Shown in pieces: positions 9,855 to 18,368 of a stretch of DNA of 64,000 bases. The stretch is from contig NZ_CP072941.1 in the NCBI RefSeq assembly GCF_018069625.1, positions 9,610,001 through 9,674,000 on the forward strand. The letters are read 5' to 3'. This DNA is from Streptomyces yatensis (GTDB lineage: Bacteria; Actinomycetota; Actinomycetes; Streptomycetales; Streptomycetaceae). The notes below the pieces were generated by a model that made no database searches, had not been told where the DNA came from, and saw only the letters and a list, made by a program, of their open reading frames with translations. The translations under genes and the position numbers were made by a program. Numbering within the stretch: the first letter of the stretch is position 1; the number at the start of each line of letters is the position of its first letter.

Positions 9855-10514
9855 GTGCGCCTGATCGATCTGTCCGTACCCGTAGCCACCGGAATGCCGG
9901 TCTACCCCGGCGATCCGCGGGTGGCCATCGCCCCGGCGCTCAGCGTCGCCGCCGACGGGGTCAACGTCCTGCACCTGGACATGGGGTCGCAGTCCGGCAC
10001 CCATGTCGACGCCCCGTTCCACATCGACGACGCGCTGCCCACCCTGGACCAGCTGCCGCTGGAGCGCTTCTGGGGCCGGGCCGTGGTGGTGGACGTCCGT
10101 GGCGCGGAGCCCCGGGCCCCGCTCGGGCCGTCCCTGTTCGAGGCGTCCTGGTCCGAGAGCCGCCCGCGGGCCGGAGACATCCTGCTCGTGGCCACCGGCT
10201 GGTCGCGGCACTGGGGCGGCGAGGACTACCTCGCCCATCCGTATCTGACCCCGGAGGCCGCCGAACTCCTGGTGGCCGCCGGGATCCGCACCGTCGGCAT
10301 CGACGCGCTGAGCGTCGATCCCACCCCCGCCGACGACTTCCCCGCCCACCGGATCCTGTGCGGCGCCCACGCCGTCATCGCCGAGAACCTCACCGGCCTC
10401 GACCCCCTGCTCGACGCGCAGACGGCGGGAGAGCCCATCGAGGTCTCCCTGCTGCCGCTGCGGCTCCCCGCGGCCGACGGCGCCCCCGTGCGGGCCGTGG
10501 CCCGCGTCGGCTGA
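9855..10514 (+). CDS. cyclase-family metal-dependent hydrolase (kynurenine-formamidase-like)
   Basis: Cytoplasmic hydrolase of the cyclase family (kynurenine formamidase, isatin hydrolase and relatives), 219 residues, the normal length. The signature SGTHVDAPFHI at about residues 46-56 carries the His and Asp metal ligands, and the N-terminal DLSVPVATGMPVYPGDP stretch is the family's opening strand and loop. The start is a GTG 7 bp after the permease stop. In the same operon as a ureohydrolase it may cleave an amide, carbamoyl or ring C-N bond of a nitrogen compound. The exact substrate is unknown. Confidence 0.82.
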   Translation: MRLIDLSVPVATGMPVYPGDPRVAIAPALSVAADGVNVLHLDMGSQSGTHVDAPFHIDDALPTLDQLPLERFWGRAVVVDVRGAEPRAPLGPSLFEASWSESRPRAGDILLVATGWSRHWGGEDYLAHPYLTPEAAELLVAAGIRTVGIDALSVDPTPADDFPAHRILCGAHAVIAENLTGLDPLLDAQTAGEPIEVSLLPLRLPAADGAPVRAVARVG

Positions 10515-10540
10515 ACCATCCACGCAAGGAGCACCACCCC

Positions 10541-10948
10541 ATGAACGACGAGGTTCTGCAGGCCGCCGACGCCGTGGTGGCGGCGTTCGGCGAAGGCCGC
10601 CTCGACGACTACTTCGCGGCGTTCGCGCCCGACGCCACGTTCGTCTTCCACACGACCTCCGAACGGCTCAACTCCACCGCGGAGTACCGGGCGCTGTGGG
10701 ACCGCTGGGTCGCGGAGGACGGCTTCCGCGTCCTGGCCTGCGCCTCCACCGACCGGCTGGTCCAACTCCTCGGTGACACAGCGGTCTTCACCCACCTGGT
10801 GAAGACGACGGTGAGGACCACGGCCGGTGAGGAGACCACCCACGAGCGCGAGACCATCGTCTTCCGCCGTCAGACCCACGGCCACTGGCTGGCCGTGCAC
10901 GAACATCTCTCCGCAGCACCCGGCACGAGCATGGAGACGGAACGATGA
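10541..10948 (+). CDS. NTF2/SnoaL-like small protein
   Basis: Protein of 135 residues with the cone-shaped NTF2-like fold (DUF4440/SnoaL type). It has an N-terminal helix (EVLQAADAVVAAFGEG), the FAPDATFVFHTTSERL strand after residue 27, and a C-terminal sheet ending in FRRQTHGHWLAVHEHLS. ATG 10541 follows AAGGAG with good spacing. It overlaps the aldehyde dehydrogenase start by 4 bp, so it belongs to the same transcript. Such proteins may be small isomerases, cyclases or ligand-binding accessory proteins; no catalytic residues can be assigned here. Confidence 0.78.
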   Translation: MNDEVLQAADAVVAAFGEGRLDDYFAAFAPDATFVFHTTSERLNSTAEYRALWDRWVAEDGFRVLACASTDRLVQLLGDTAVFTHLVKTTVRTTAGEETTHERETIVFRRQTHGHWLAVHEHLSAAPGTSMETER

Positions 10949-12393
10949 GCGAGCTTCTCGTCCTGCGCAACCACATCGACGGCGCCTACACCGACGCGGC
11001 CGACGGCCGCCGCCTGGAGGTCACCGACCCCGTCACGGGCGAGGTGTACGCGTCCTCGCCCCTGTCGGGCGCCGCCGACGTCGACGCCGCGATGGCCGCC
11101 GCCGCGGCGGCCTTCCCCATCTGGCGCGAGGCCACCCCGTCCACCCGGCAGAAGCTGCTGCTGCGGATCGCGGACGCGGTCGAGGCCCGGGCGGAGGAGA
11201 TCGCGGACGCGGAGTGCCGCAACACCGGAAAGCCGCGCGCCCTCACCCTCACCGAGGAGATCGCCCCGATCGTCGACCAGATCCGGTTCTTCGCCGGTGC
11301 CGCCCGGATGCTGGAGGGCCGGTCGGCGGGCGAGTACATGGAGGGCCTGACCTCGATCGTCCGGCGCGAGCCGATCGGGGTGTGCGCGCAGGTCGCGCCG
11401 TGGAACTACCCGCTGATGATGGGCGTGTGGAAGTTCGCCCCGGCCCTCGCCGCGGGCAACACCGTCGTCCTCAAGCCGTCGGACACCACCCCCGCCTCGA
11501 CCGTGCTGCTCGCGGGCGTCATCGGCGACATCCTGAAGGAGATGGGCCTTCCGGCCGGTATCTTCAACGTGGTGTGCGGCGACCGCGAGACCGGCCGGCT
11601 GATGGTCGAGCATCCCACCCCGGCGATGGCGGCCATCACCGGCTCGGTGCGCGCGGGCATGCAGGTCGCCGCGTCGGCCTCCAAGGACATCAAGCGGGTC
11701 CATCTGGAACTGGGCGGCAAGGCCCCGGCGGTGGTCTTCGAGGACGCCGATATCGCGGAGGCCGTGGAGGGCATCTCCCTCGCCGGATTCTTCAACGCCG
11801 GACAGGACTGCACCGCGGCCACCCGGGTGCTGGTCCACGAGTCGGTCCACGACGCGTTCGTGAGCGCGCTCGCCAAGGCCGCCGCCGCGACCAGGACGGG
11901 CGGGTCCATCGACGACGAGGAGGTGCTGTACGGGCCGTTGAACAACGCGGGCCAACTCGCCCAGGTCTCCGGCTTCATCGAGCGGCTCCCCGCCCACGCC
12001 ACCGTCGAGACGGGCGGCCACCGGGTCGGCGACAAGGGCTTCTTCTACGCGCCCACCGTGGTCTCCGGGCTCGAGCAGGACGACGAGATCATCCAGAACG
12101 AGGTCTTCGGCCCGGTCATCACCGTCCAGCCCTTCCGCGACGAGGCCCAGGCCGTCGCGTACGCCAATGGCGTGGATTACGCGCTGGCCTCCTCGGTGTG
12201 GACCAAGGACCACGCCCGCGCGATGCGGATGTCCAAGGCCCTGGACTTCGGCTGCGTATGGATCAACACCCATATGATCCTCGCCGCCGAGATGCCGCAC
12301 GGCGGCTACAAGAAGTCCGGCTACGGCAAGGACCTCTCCGCCTACGGCTTCGAGGACTACACCCGCGTCAAGCACGTCATGACGGCCCTCTGA
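10945..12393 (+). CDS. NAD(P)-dependent aldehyde dehydrogenase (aminobutyraldehyde/guanidinobutyraldehyde-type)
   Basis: Aldehyde dehydrogenase of 482 residues, full length. It has the PWNYPLMM cofactor-entry motif near residues 152-159, the general-base Glu in LELGGKAP near residues 253-260, the catalytic Cys in AGQDCTAATR near residue 289, and the EVFGPV motif near residue 386. The GQDC form around the cysteine is typical of gamma-aminobutyraldehyde and betaine aldehyde dehydrogenases. ATG overlaps the NTF2-like gene (ATGA). It is the last gene of the catabolic operon and would oxidise the aldehyde made by the FAD oxidase to an acid such as 4-guanidinobutyrate or GABA (inferred). A hairpin follows 24 bp downstream. 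Confidence 0.87.
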   Translation: MSELLVLRNHIDGAYTDAADGRRLEVTDPVTGEVYASSPLSGAADVDAAMAAAAAAFPIWREATPSTRQKLLLRIADAVEARAEEIADAECRNTGKPRALTLTEEIAPIVDQIRFFAGAARMLEGRSAGEYMEGLTSIVRREPIGVCAQVAPWNYPLMMGVWKFAPALAAGNTVVLKPSDTTPASTVLLAGVIGDILKEMGLPAGIFNVVCGDRETGRLMVEHPTPAMAAITGSVRAGMQVAASASKDIKRVHLELGGKAPAVVFEDADIAEAVEGISLAGFFNAGQDCTAATRVLVHESVHDAFVSALAKAAAATRTGGSIDDEEVLYGPLNNAGQLAQVSGFIERLPAHATVETGGHRVGDKGFFYAPTVVSGLEQDDEIIQNEVFGPVITVQPFRDEAQAVAYANGVDYALASSVWTKDHARAMRMSKALDFGCVWINTHMILAAEMPHGGYKKSGYGKDLSAYGFEDYTRVKHVMTAL

Positions 12394-12417
12394 CGTTCGC
12401 CGCTCCTCCGGCCCTCA

Positions 12418-12455
12418 TCACCGCGCCACCGCGCCGCACGGTTCCGGCGCGGTGA
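12418..12455 (+). terminator. hairpin terminator after aldehyde dehydrogenase gene
   Basis: TCACCGCGCC at 12418-12427 is perfectly inverted as GGCGCGGTGA at 12446-12455. It lies 24 bp beyond the aldehyde dehydrogenase stop. There is no T-run, as is common for actinomycete hairpin terminators. Confidence 0.55.
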
Positions 12456-12558
12456 CGAGGGGAAGGCGGCCGAGCCCCGAGCGGGCCGAACGAGGCTTCC
12501 GCGACGGCTCGTTCACACCCGGGTGGTCGGCACGACCGGCCCGGCTAGCCTGTGCGAT

Positions 12559-13071
12559 ATGAGCGAGATGACACTGCGCCGGGCCCATGTCTCCGACCAC
12601 GGCACCATCGTCGAGTGCGTGCGGAGCTGGTGGGGCGACTCCCGCACCCCCGAGCAGGCGCGCGAGCTGTCCCTGCTGGTGCCCAGGCTGTTTCTGCAGT
12701 TCTTCGCCGGCACCAGCCTGGCGCTGGAGGACAGGGCCGGGCTCAGGGCGTTCCTCGTGGGCTTCCACGCCGCGGACAACGACCACGAGGCGTACATCCA
12801 CTTCGTCGGAGTCGACCCCCAACTGCGCGGACAGGGTGTGGGCGCCAGGCTCTACACGGCCTTCTTCCAGCGCGCCGCCGAGGCGGGCCGCCGGGAGGTG
12901 CGCGCCATCACCTCGCCCGCGAACACCGGGTCCGTGGCCTTCCACCGGGCCATGGGGTTCACCGTCGAACCGGGCGACCAGGAGGTCGGCGGCGTTCCCG
13001 TGCACAGCGACTACGACGGCCCCGGGCAGCACCGGGTCTGCTTCCACCGGCGGATCGCCGTGCGGCCGTAG
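12559..13071 (+). CDS. GNAT family N-acetyltransferase
   Basis: Cytoplasmic acetyl-CoA-dependent acetyltransferase of 170 residues. The acetyl-CoA loop is the VDPQLRGQGVGARLYTAFF stretch near residues 88-106, preceded by the HFVGV strand. The C-terminal NTGSVAFHRAMGF motif near residues 123-135 is the usual GNAT helix-strand end. An upstream GTG (12523) is in frame but gives a non-conserved tail; the ATG at 12559 begins the first family strand. It stands alone between two hairpins. The acceptor could be a small amine or a protein N-terminus. Confidence 0.82.
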   Translation: MSEMTLRRAHVSDHGTIVECVRSWWGDSRTPEQARELSLLVPRLFLQFFAGTSLALEDRAGLRAFLVGFHAADNDHEAYIHFVGVDPQLRGQGVGARLYTAFFQRAAEAGRREVRAITSPANTGSVAFHRAMGFTVEPGDQEVGGVPVHSDYDGPGQHRVCFHRRIAVRP

Positions 13072-13101
13072 CGGACGCGGGGGCTGGACGGACGAGAGGG
13101 G

Positions 13102-13130
13102 TTGACGGTGGGGGAGTGGTGCCCTACACC
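13102..13130 (+). promoter_or_regulatory. promoter of the secreted esterase gene
   Basis: TTGACG at 13102-13107 and TACACC at 13125-13130 are separated by 17 bp, the ideal spacing for a housekeeping sigma factor promoter. The predicted start point falls inside the CebR-type palindrome at 13136. The esterase ATG lies about 115 bp downstream. Confidence 0.5.
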
Positions 13131-13135
13131 CGATA

Positions 13136-13149
13136 TGGGAGCGCTCCCA
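13136..13149. promoter_or_regulatory. CebR-type operator (perfect 14-bp palindrome)
   Basis: TGGGAGCGCTCCCA is a perfect palindrome and is the 14-bp box bound by CebR, the cello-oligosaccharide-responsive LacI-family repressor of Streptomyces cellulose utilisation genes (established knowledge). Here it sits 6 bp after the -10 hexamer, overlapping the expected transcription start, a classic repression position. It predicts induction of the esterase gene by cellobiose or cellotriose. Confidence 0.8.
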
Positions 13150-13251
13150 TTGGCTCCCGGCTCCACGGCGTATGGCAACGGGGTCGGCCGCACGGGCGGC
13201 ATGAGCCGTGAGCCGCCCCCTCCACCGTCACAGTCCAGGAAGGACAGTCGC

Positions 13252-14235
13252 ATGAACCACGCCCCCGTGTCCGCGGGAACCACGCACATACCCGGACGCC
13301 GCCGAAGGACACCGAGGTCGATGGCCGCGGCGTTACTCGGCGGCGTACTGCCGCTGCTCGCCTCACTGTTCCTGCTGGCCCCGACCCCCGCGGCCGCGGC
13401 CTCGCTCACCGAGGTCACCGGCTTCGGCACCAACCCCAGCAACCTCCGCATGTACGAATACGTGCCCAACAACGTCGCGGCACGGCCCGCCGTCCTCGTG
13501 GCGGTGCACTACTGCACGGGCTCGGGGCCCGCGTTCTACTCCGGCACCGAGTTCGCCTCCCTGGCGGACCGTTACGGCTTCATCGTCATCTATCCCTCCG
13601 CCACCAGAAGCGGCGCCTGCTTCGACGTCTCCTCCCCGCAGGCACTGCGCCACGACGGCGGCAGCGACCCGGTGGGCATCGTGTCGATGGTGCGTTACGC
13701 CCAGCAGCGCCACAACGCCGACCCCAACCGCGTCTATGTCACCGGCGCCTCATCGGGTGCCATGATGACCAACGTCCTGCTGGGCGACTACCCGGATGTG
13801 TTCAAGGCGGGCGCGGCGTTCGCGGGCGTGCCCTTCGGCTGCTTCGCCACCACCGACGGATCCGGCTGGAACAGCGCCTGCGCCAACGGCACCATCACCA
13901 AGACACCGCAGGCGTGGGGCGATCTCGCGCGCGGGGCCTACCCCGGTTACCAGGGCGCCCGGCCGAGGATGCAGCTGTGGCACGGCACCGAGGACGGCAC
14001 CCTGCGCTATCCGAACTTCGGCGAGGAGATCAAGCAGTGGACCAACGTGCTCGGGGTGAGCCAGACCCCCGTCCTCACGGACCGTCCGCAGCCCACCTGG
14101 ACCCGCACCCGCTACGGCGCCACGGGCAACCGGGCCCCCGTCGAGGCGATCAGCGTTCAGGGCACGGGACACTCCCTCCCCGCCGCCGGTATGGCCGCAC
14201 GGGCCATCACCTTCTTCGGACTGGACGCCGGCTGA
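13252..14235 (+). CDS. secreted PHB-depolymerase/CE1-family esterase
   Basis: Exported serine esterase, 327 residues. Residues 1 to about 46 form a signal peptide: Arg-rich start, hydrophobic MAAALLGGVLPLLASLFLLA core, and an AAAA-type cleavage region. The mature enzyme has the alpha/beta-hydrolase fold of the PHB depolymerase/acetylxylan and feruloyl esterase family: the AVHYCTGSG oxyanion region near residue 85, the nucleophile elbow GASSG with Ser near residue 167, and the catalytic His in GTGHSLP near residue 306. With a CebR-type operator on its promoter, deacetylation or deferuloylation of plant cell-wall polymers is more likely than polyester hydrolysis. ATG 13252 follows AGGAAGGAC. 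A hairpin terminator follows. Confidence 0.85.
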   Translation: MNHAPVSAGTTHIPGRRRRTPRSMAAALLGGVLPLLASLFLLAPTPAAAASLTEVTGFGTNPSNLRMYEYVPNNVAARPAVLVAVHYCTGSGPAFYSGTEFASLADRYGFIVIYPSATRSGACFDVSSPQALRHDGGSDPVGIVSMVRYAQQRHNADPNRVYVTGASSGAMMTNVLLGDYPDVFKAGAAFAGVPFGCFATTDGSGWNSACANGTITKTPQAWGDLARGAYPGYQGARPRMQLWHGTEDGTLRYPNFGEEIKQWTNVLGVSQTPVLTDRPQPTWTRTRYGATGNRAPVEAISVQGTGHSLPAAGMAARAITFFGLDAG

Positions 14236-14262
14236 CCGGCCGGGAGAAACGATGAGAAAGGC

Positions 14263-14293
14263 GCCAAGGGGTCGGCGAAACCGGCCCCTTGGC
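14263..14293 (+). terminator. hairpin terminator after esterase gene
   Basis: GCCAAGGGG at 14263-14271 is inverted as CCCCTTGGC at 14285-14293, with further pairing inside. It lies 27 bp beyond the esterase stop, without a T-run. Confidence 0.65.
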
Positions 14294-14459
14294 GGCCTTC
14301 GGCGGATGCGTGAACGGCCGGTGCCCGCGGCCGCGAAGCCACACTCCGCCCCTTCGCCCACCGTCCCTCCGGCGGCCGCCGGTGCCCTCGCGGTGTGGAG
14401 CCTGAGCTGGTGCTGTGCCGGGTCCGCGCCTATGTTTTCCCCCTCGGGAAGGGGAGCGC

Positions 14460-15308
14460 GTGGACCGGAACATCCGCACGATGGACGACGTCATGAGACT
14501 CCTGGACGGCCTCTTCGCACCGGAGGCCGACCGCTGGACGGCCGACGGTGCCTCGTGGTGGGACGGTTTCTACGCGGACCGCTCCAAGCCCGTTCCGTTC
14601 TTCGTGGCGAAGCCCGACGAGCATCTGGTGTCGTATCTGGACCGTGGCCTGGTGGCCCCGGGCCGGGCGCTCGACCTGGGGTGCGGCCCCGGCCGCAACG
14701 CCCTCCACCTCGCCTCCCGGGGCTTCACGGTGGACGCCGTGGACCTCTCGCCCACGGCCATCGCCTGGGCCACGGAACGCGCCCGCGACGCCGGAGCCGG
14801 GATCCGGTTCCACTGCGGCGACGCCTTCGCGCTCACCGCGGATGAGCTTGCCGGGCCGTACGACCTGATCTGCGACTCCGGCTGTTTCCACCATCTGCCA
14901 CCGCACCGCCGGGTCAGCTACCTCGCCCTCATCGCGCGTGCCCTGGCCCCCGGTGGCCATCTCGCCCTCAGTTGCTTCGCGGCGGGCGCGATGGGCTCCG
15001 AACTCCCCGACGCGGCCTTCTACCGCCGGTCCGCGCTCCACGGTGGCCTCGCCTACACACCCGAGTCGCTGCGCTGGATCTTCTCCGAGCTGACCGAGAT
15101 CGAGCTGCGCCGCATGCACGACGAACCGTCCCACTCCCCGCTCTTCGGGGAGCCGTTCCTGTGGGCGGCCCTCTTCCGCCGCGCCACTGAGGCCGAAGCG
15201 CCGTGGTCCGAGGGATGGTCGGGCTCGTTGGCGGGACGGCAACGCGATGACGGTCACCGCGCCGCGGGCCCGGACACTGACACATCGGCCGAGGAGGTGC
15301 CGGTGTAG
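14460..15308 (+). CDS. class I SAM-dependent methyltransferase (thiopurine/tellurite-type)
   Basis: Methyltransferase of 282 residues. Motif I is ALDLGCGPGRNALHLASRGF near residues 70-89, followed by VDAVDLSPTAIAWA and CDSGCFHHLPPHRR near residues 139-152. A WWDGFYADR stretch near residue 32 resembles thiopurine/TehB-like methyltransferases. Start choice: the GTG at 14460 has an excellent GGGAAGGGGAG site just upstream, whereas the longer frame from 14415 does not. The 3' end overlaps by 55 bp the end of the convergent sigma/lectin gene. The C-terminal 30 residues are low-complexity and may be non-essential. The substrate is unknown. Confidence 0.78.
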   Translation: MDRNIRTMDDVMRLLDGLFAPEADRWTADGASWWDGFYADRSKPVPFFVAKPDEHLVSYLDRGLVAPGRALDLGCGPGRNALHLASRGFTVDAVDLSPTAIAWATERARDAGAGIRFHCGDAFALTADELAGPYDLICDSGCFHHLPPHRRVSYLALIARALAPGGHLALSCFAAGAMGSELPDAAFYRRSALHGGLAYTPESLRWIFSELTEIELRRMHDEPSHSPLFGEPFLWAALFRRATEAEAPWSEGWSGSLAGRQRDDGHRAAGPDTDTSAEEVPV

Positions 15309-17065
15309 CCGGCGTTCCACCGCTGGTCGTTCCGGTCCTCGGCCGAGCGCAGCTCGACCTGGCTGTCGGCCTCGTCGTCGTCCGGGGTGATGGCGAAGTC
15401 CGGTGCGATATGAGGGCGTATCAACCCCTGGCGGTCGACCGCGAACCGCAGGTTCTCGCCGTTGTCGCCGTCGGCGGAGGAGCACGGCCAGATGCCGACG
15501 CCCCGGTCGGTGTCCCCGCGCGAGTCCAGGCAGAAGTCGGGGTCGGCCTCCGTGTGCAGCAGCCCCTCGGAGTCCAGCCGCCACCGCTGGGTGTCGGTCC
15601 CGGCGCACGGGGCCAGGACGGCGTCCGTGCGCTTCTCCAGCCGCTGGTCGCGGATGTCCAGACAGAGCCCGGAATCGGCGTTGATCACCAACGTGTAGGT
15701 GCCACCCGGAATCGGGGCGCCGGACGGCGGGGCGGTGCTCGGGGGAGGTGTGGTGGGGGCGGTCGTGGGCGGTTCGGTCATGCCACCGGGGTTCGGCGGG
15801 CGCTGTGGCCGCTTCGTCGGAGCCGGCGGTTCCGTCGTCGGCTGAGCCGAAGGGGTGGCGGTGGCGGACACGGGCGGAGGTGTGTTCGTGCCACCGGCCG
15901 GGGTCATGTCGTCTCCGCCGGACACCAGGACGGCCACCGTGGCGGCCACCGCCGCCACGGCCGCCACCGCGATCAGCGCCGTGGTCGCGGGCGGCCGGGA
16001 GCCCGTCCAGGCCGGCCGGCGCCACCGCCCCGCGGATCCACCGTCCATCGGCGCGTTCGCCGCGTTCGGCGCGATGCCGGCGCCCCCAGCCACTCCCGCG
16101 GCCATCGCATCCCCCGCGGTCTCGGCGGGGGGATGCGGCGTCGGGGGAGCGGGGGCCAGGGGCGGGTCCGGCTGCCGCGGCCCCGCATGCGACGGTGTCG
16201 CCGATCCCACCGAGGGCAGACCGTCGACGGGTCCCGCCGTGACATAGGCCGCCCCGCCCCACCCCAGGAGGCCGTCGGCGATCACGGTCCGGGGATCCTC
16301 GTCCAGCCGGATCAGGTCGCCGTACACCCCGGCGCAAGAGGGGCAGGCGGACAGATGGCGGTCCAGGTCGTCGCAGCGCCGGGGGTTGTCCGGCCGTACC
16401 GCCGCCTCGATGAGGCCCCGAAAGCCCTGGCAGGTCTGCTCGCCGCCACGCTCCAGATGGGTCCGCAGCCACGCCTCGCGCAGGGCGTCCCGTGCCGTCT
16501 CCCGGAGGGTGGGGACGGTGTGCGGCGCCAGCCCCGCGAAGGTGGCCACCGCCGTGTCGGGATCCTCGTCCACCACGCTGTACCACAGGACATCACGGGT
16601 GCGTGCCGAGAGGCTGAGGAAGCCACCGAGGATGGCCGAACGCTCTTGCGGCCTCCGGCGTCCGGCCTCGCCGTCCGCGGTGATACCGGAGCGGCCGAGC
16701 CACTCGGCGAACGGGGGATCGAGCCTCTCCGCCCGGTTGCCCTCCGCCCAGGTGGCGGCCACCCGCTGGACGAGCAGCAGCAGATGGTGCCGCCACGGTC
16801 CCCAGGGGTCGATACCGCGACAGGTCTCCTGCGCGGCGAGGCCGAAGGACAGATCGGCGAGCTGGTCGGCGTCGGCCCGGGTCCTGGCGCAGAGCCGGGC
16901 GTAGGACAGCACCGCCGGCAGGTGGCGCTCCCGCAGCTGCTGGGTGGCGGGGAGTGCGGTGGGCGCCCCGGAGCGGATGCGCTCGGTGAGTTCCGCGTCG
17001 GACAGCTGGGCGTACGGCCGCTGCCCGGCGGTGGCATCGGGCTCGGTTCCGTGCTGGTCGGTCAC
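15254..17065 (-). CDS. sigma-like / anti-sigma zinc-finger / transmembrane / ricin-B lectin fusion protein
   Basis: Membrane protein of 603 residues with an unusual order. Residues about 15-230 resemble an ECF sigma factor: an ELTERIRSG opening, a helical sigma-2-like part, and a sigma-4-like LSLSARTRDVLWYSVV region. Residues about 245-285 contain an anti-sigma zinc-finger-like HLSACPSC motif. A single hydrophobic helix lies near residues 358-382 and is followed by a Pro/Thr-rich linker. A ricin-type beta-trefoil occupies about residues 449-590, with DTQRWRL and NDQRWNAG as QxW-like motifs. The topology would put the sigma-like part inside and the lectin outside. The GTG start at 17065 follows GAGGAG; a longer frame to 17323 lacks support. 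Whether it is active in transcription is unknown. Confidence 0.72.
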   Translation of the reverse strand: MTDQHGTEPDATAGQRPYAQLSDAELTERIRSGAPTALPATQQLRERHLPAVLSYARLCARTRADADQLADLSFGLAAQETCRGIDPWGPWRHHLLLLVQRVAATWAEGNRAERLDPPFAEWLGRSGITADGEAGRRRPQERSAILGGFLSLSARTRDVLWYSVVDEDPDTAVATFAGLAPHTVPTLRETARDALREAWLRTHLERGGEQTCQGFRGLIEAAVRPDNPRRCDDLDRHLSACPSCAGVYGDLIRLDEDPRTVIADGLLGWGGAAYVTAGPVDGLPSVGSATPSHAGPRQPDPPLAPAPPTPHPPAETAGDAMAAGVAGGAGIAPNAANAPMDGGSAGRWRRPAWTGSRPPATTALIAVAAVAAVAATVAVLVSGGDDMTPAGGTNTPPPVSATATPSAQPTTEPPAPTKRPQRPPNPGGMTEPPTTAPTTPPPSTAPPSGAPIPGGTYTLVINADSGLCLDIRDQRLEKRTDAVLAPCAGTDTQRWRLDSEGLLHTEADPDFCLDSRGDTDRGVGIWPCSSADGDNGENLRFAVDRQGLIRPHIAPDFAITPDDDEADSQVELRSAEDRNDQRWNAGYTGTSSADVSVSGPAAR

Positions 17066-17362
17066 CCTCGCGACTCCTCGCGTCACCGGCAGTGAGACGA
17101 GTGCCCATAGTGGTGGAGCGCGTGGGTGCCGGTAAAGCCATTCGGCAGGAACTGCCTTGAGACGACAATTAATTACGGTCCGTGGTGAAGCGTCCGGCGA
17201 GTTCGCGCCCGAGTACCCCCGCTGCGGCACAGAGGGAAGGCGGCGGTGAAAGCGCGCCTCCGCCGTCAGTCGCCCGGCGGTCAGGTGCGGCTCGGGGGCG
17301 AAGTGGTCCGGCGGGGCGACCACGCTGGTACCGCTGCCGCGATCCGCCCCTCAGCGCCGCTC

Positions 17363-18145
17363 TCACTCACCGCGCCACGCGATGCTCTTGTCCAGCCATC
17401 CCGTGTAGGTGCCGTCCGGCAGCAGCCGGTTGAACGCGATGCGGTTGTCGTCGAGCCGTGCGAACACGAACACCGAATCGGCCTGGGAAGCCACCCCCAC
17501 GGCGCCGTCGGTCGTGATGTCGCCGGGCACCCCCTCCCAACCGGTGAACGCCCCGTTCGCGCCGACCCGGTTGGAGTGCACGCGTCCTTCGGTGTCGGTG
17601 GCGAACACCAGCACCTCGTCTCCGCTGCTGACCGCCGAGGGCTGGGTGCCGCTCACGAGCTCACCGGGCACCTCTTCCCAGCCGGAGAACCCCTCGTCGG
17701 CGCCGCTCCGGTTGTACAGGACACGGCCGTCGTCGTCCCTGGCGAACACATAGAGGTCGTCCCCGACAGCCGCCCCCGTCGGAGCGGTCGGGCTGCGCAT
17801 GGAGAACGTCTCCGCCATGGAGGCGGACCGCACCGTGCTGGGAAGGGGCCTGACGTCCTCCACCTCCCAGACGCCGTCGGACAGCGCGGACGGGGGGAAC
17901 ACGACCTCGACGCCCTCCCCCTCGTCGGTCTCCACGAGGTCCGTCTTCCGGTCGGCGATGGCCTCCGCGATCGCCTCGGCGGACTCGGTCATGATGGGGC
18001 CGGCGAGCGGGACGTTGAGCGCGGACGGCAAGATCAGGTCGTGGATGGTGGCCGCGGCGTCATCGGATTCCCTGATCTCCTGAATCTCGTCGTGCAGGAA
18101 CTGAATGGCTATACCAGGGTCCTCGGTCGCTCTGATCGCACTCAT
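17363..18145 (-). CDS. PLL-like beta-propeller repeat protein
   Basis: Protein of 260 residues, no signal peptide seen. The first 100 residues are acidic and unassigned. The C-terminal half carries three repeats of about 46-50 residues, each with an L/VxVFAxDxxGRVxxNR strand pair and a closing GWExVPG (near residues 164, 214 and the truncated last one). This pattern is that of PLL/tectonin-like beta-propeller blades, which often bind carbohydrates. Only three blades are present, so a full propeller would need oligomerisation, or the protein is a shortened relative. The ATG at 18145 has GAGG upstream with 6-bp spacing; an ATG four codons earlier is possible. It lies head-to-head with the aldo-keto reductase gene. 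Confidence 0.65.
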   Translation of the reverse strand: MSAIRATEDPGIAIQFLHDEIQEIRESDDAAATIHDLILPSALNVPLAGPIMTESAEAIAEAIADRKTDLVETDEGEGVEVVFPPSALSDGVWEVEDVRPLPSTVRSASMAETFSMRSPTAPTGAAVGDDLYVFARDDDGRVLYNRSGADEGFSGWEEVPGELVSGTQPSAVSSGDEVLVFATDTEGRVHSNRVGANGAFTGWEGVPGDITTDGAVGVASQADSVFVFARLDDNRIAFNRLLPDGTYTGWLDKSIAWRGE

Positions 18146-18368
18146 ACAACGCCTCATCGCAGGTCGAAGGCGGCCCGGAGACAATGCACCGGGCCCGTGG
18201 GGGACCGTCGGTCCACGGCTGTTTCCAGCATGGACTCGACGCCGCTCCGGCTCGCGGTGGACTCCGCCTTCCGGGTGGTGACGCGAGCGCCGGGCCACCC
18301 GGTGCGGAGGTCGGATGGCGTGGGCGTCGCCTACCGTTGGAGGCGGCCGGAGAACCAGGAAGGCGGGC

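Noticed and set aside
13102..13251. Longer start of the esterase at 13102
   Set aside because: This GTG lies within the promoter; ATG 13252 opens a proper signal peptide after AGGAAGGAC.
17066..17323. N-terminal extension of the sigma/lectin protein
   Set aside because: No ribosome site at 17323, His/Pro/Arg-rich sequence; GTG 17065 follows GAGGAG and opens the conserved part.
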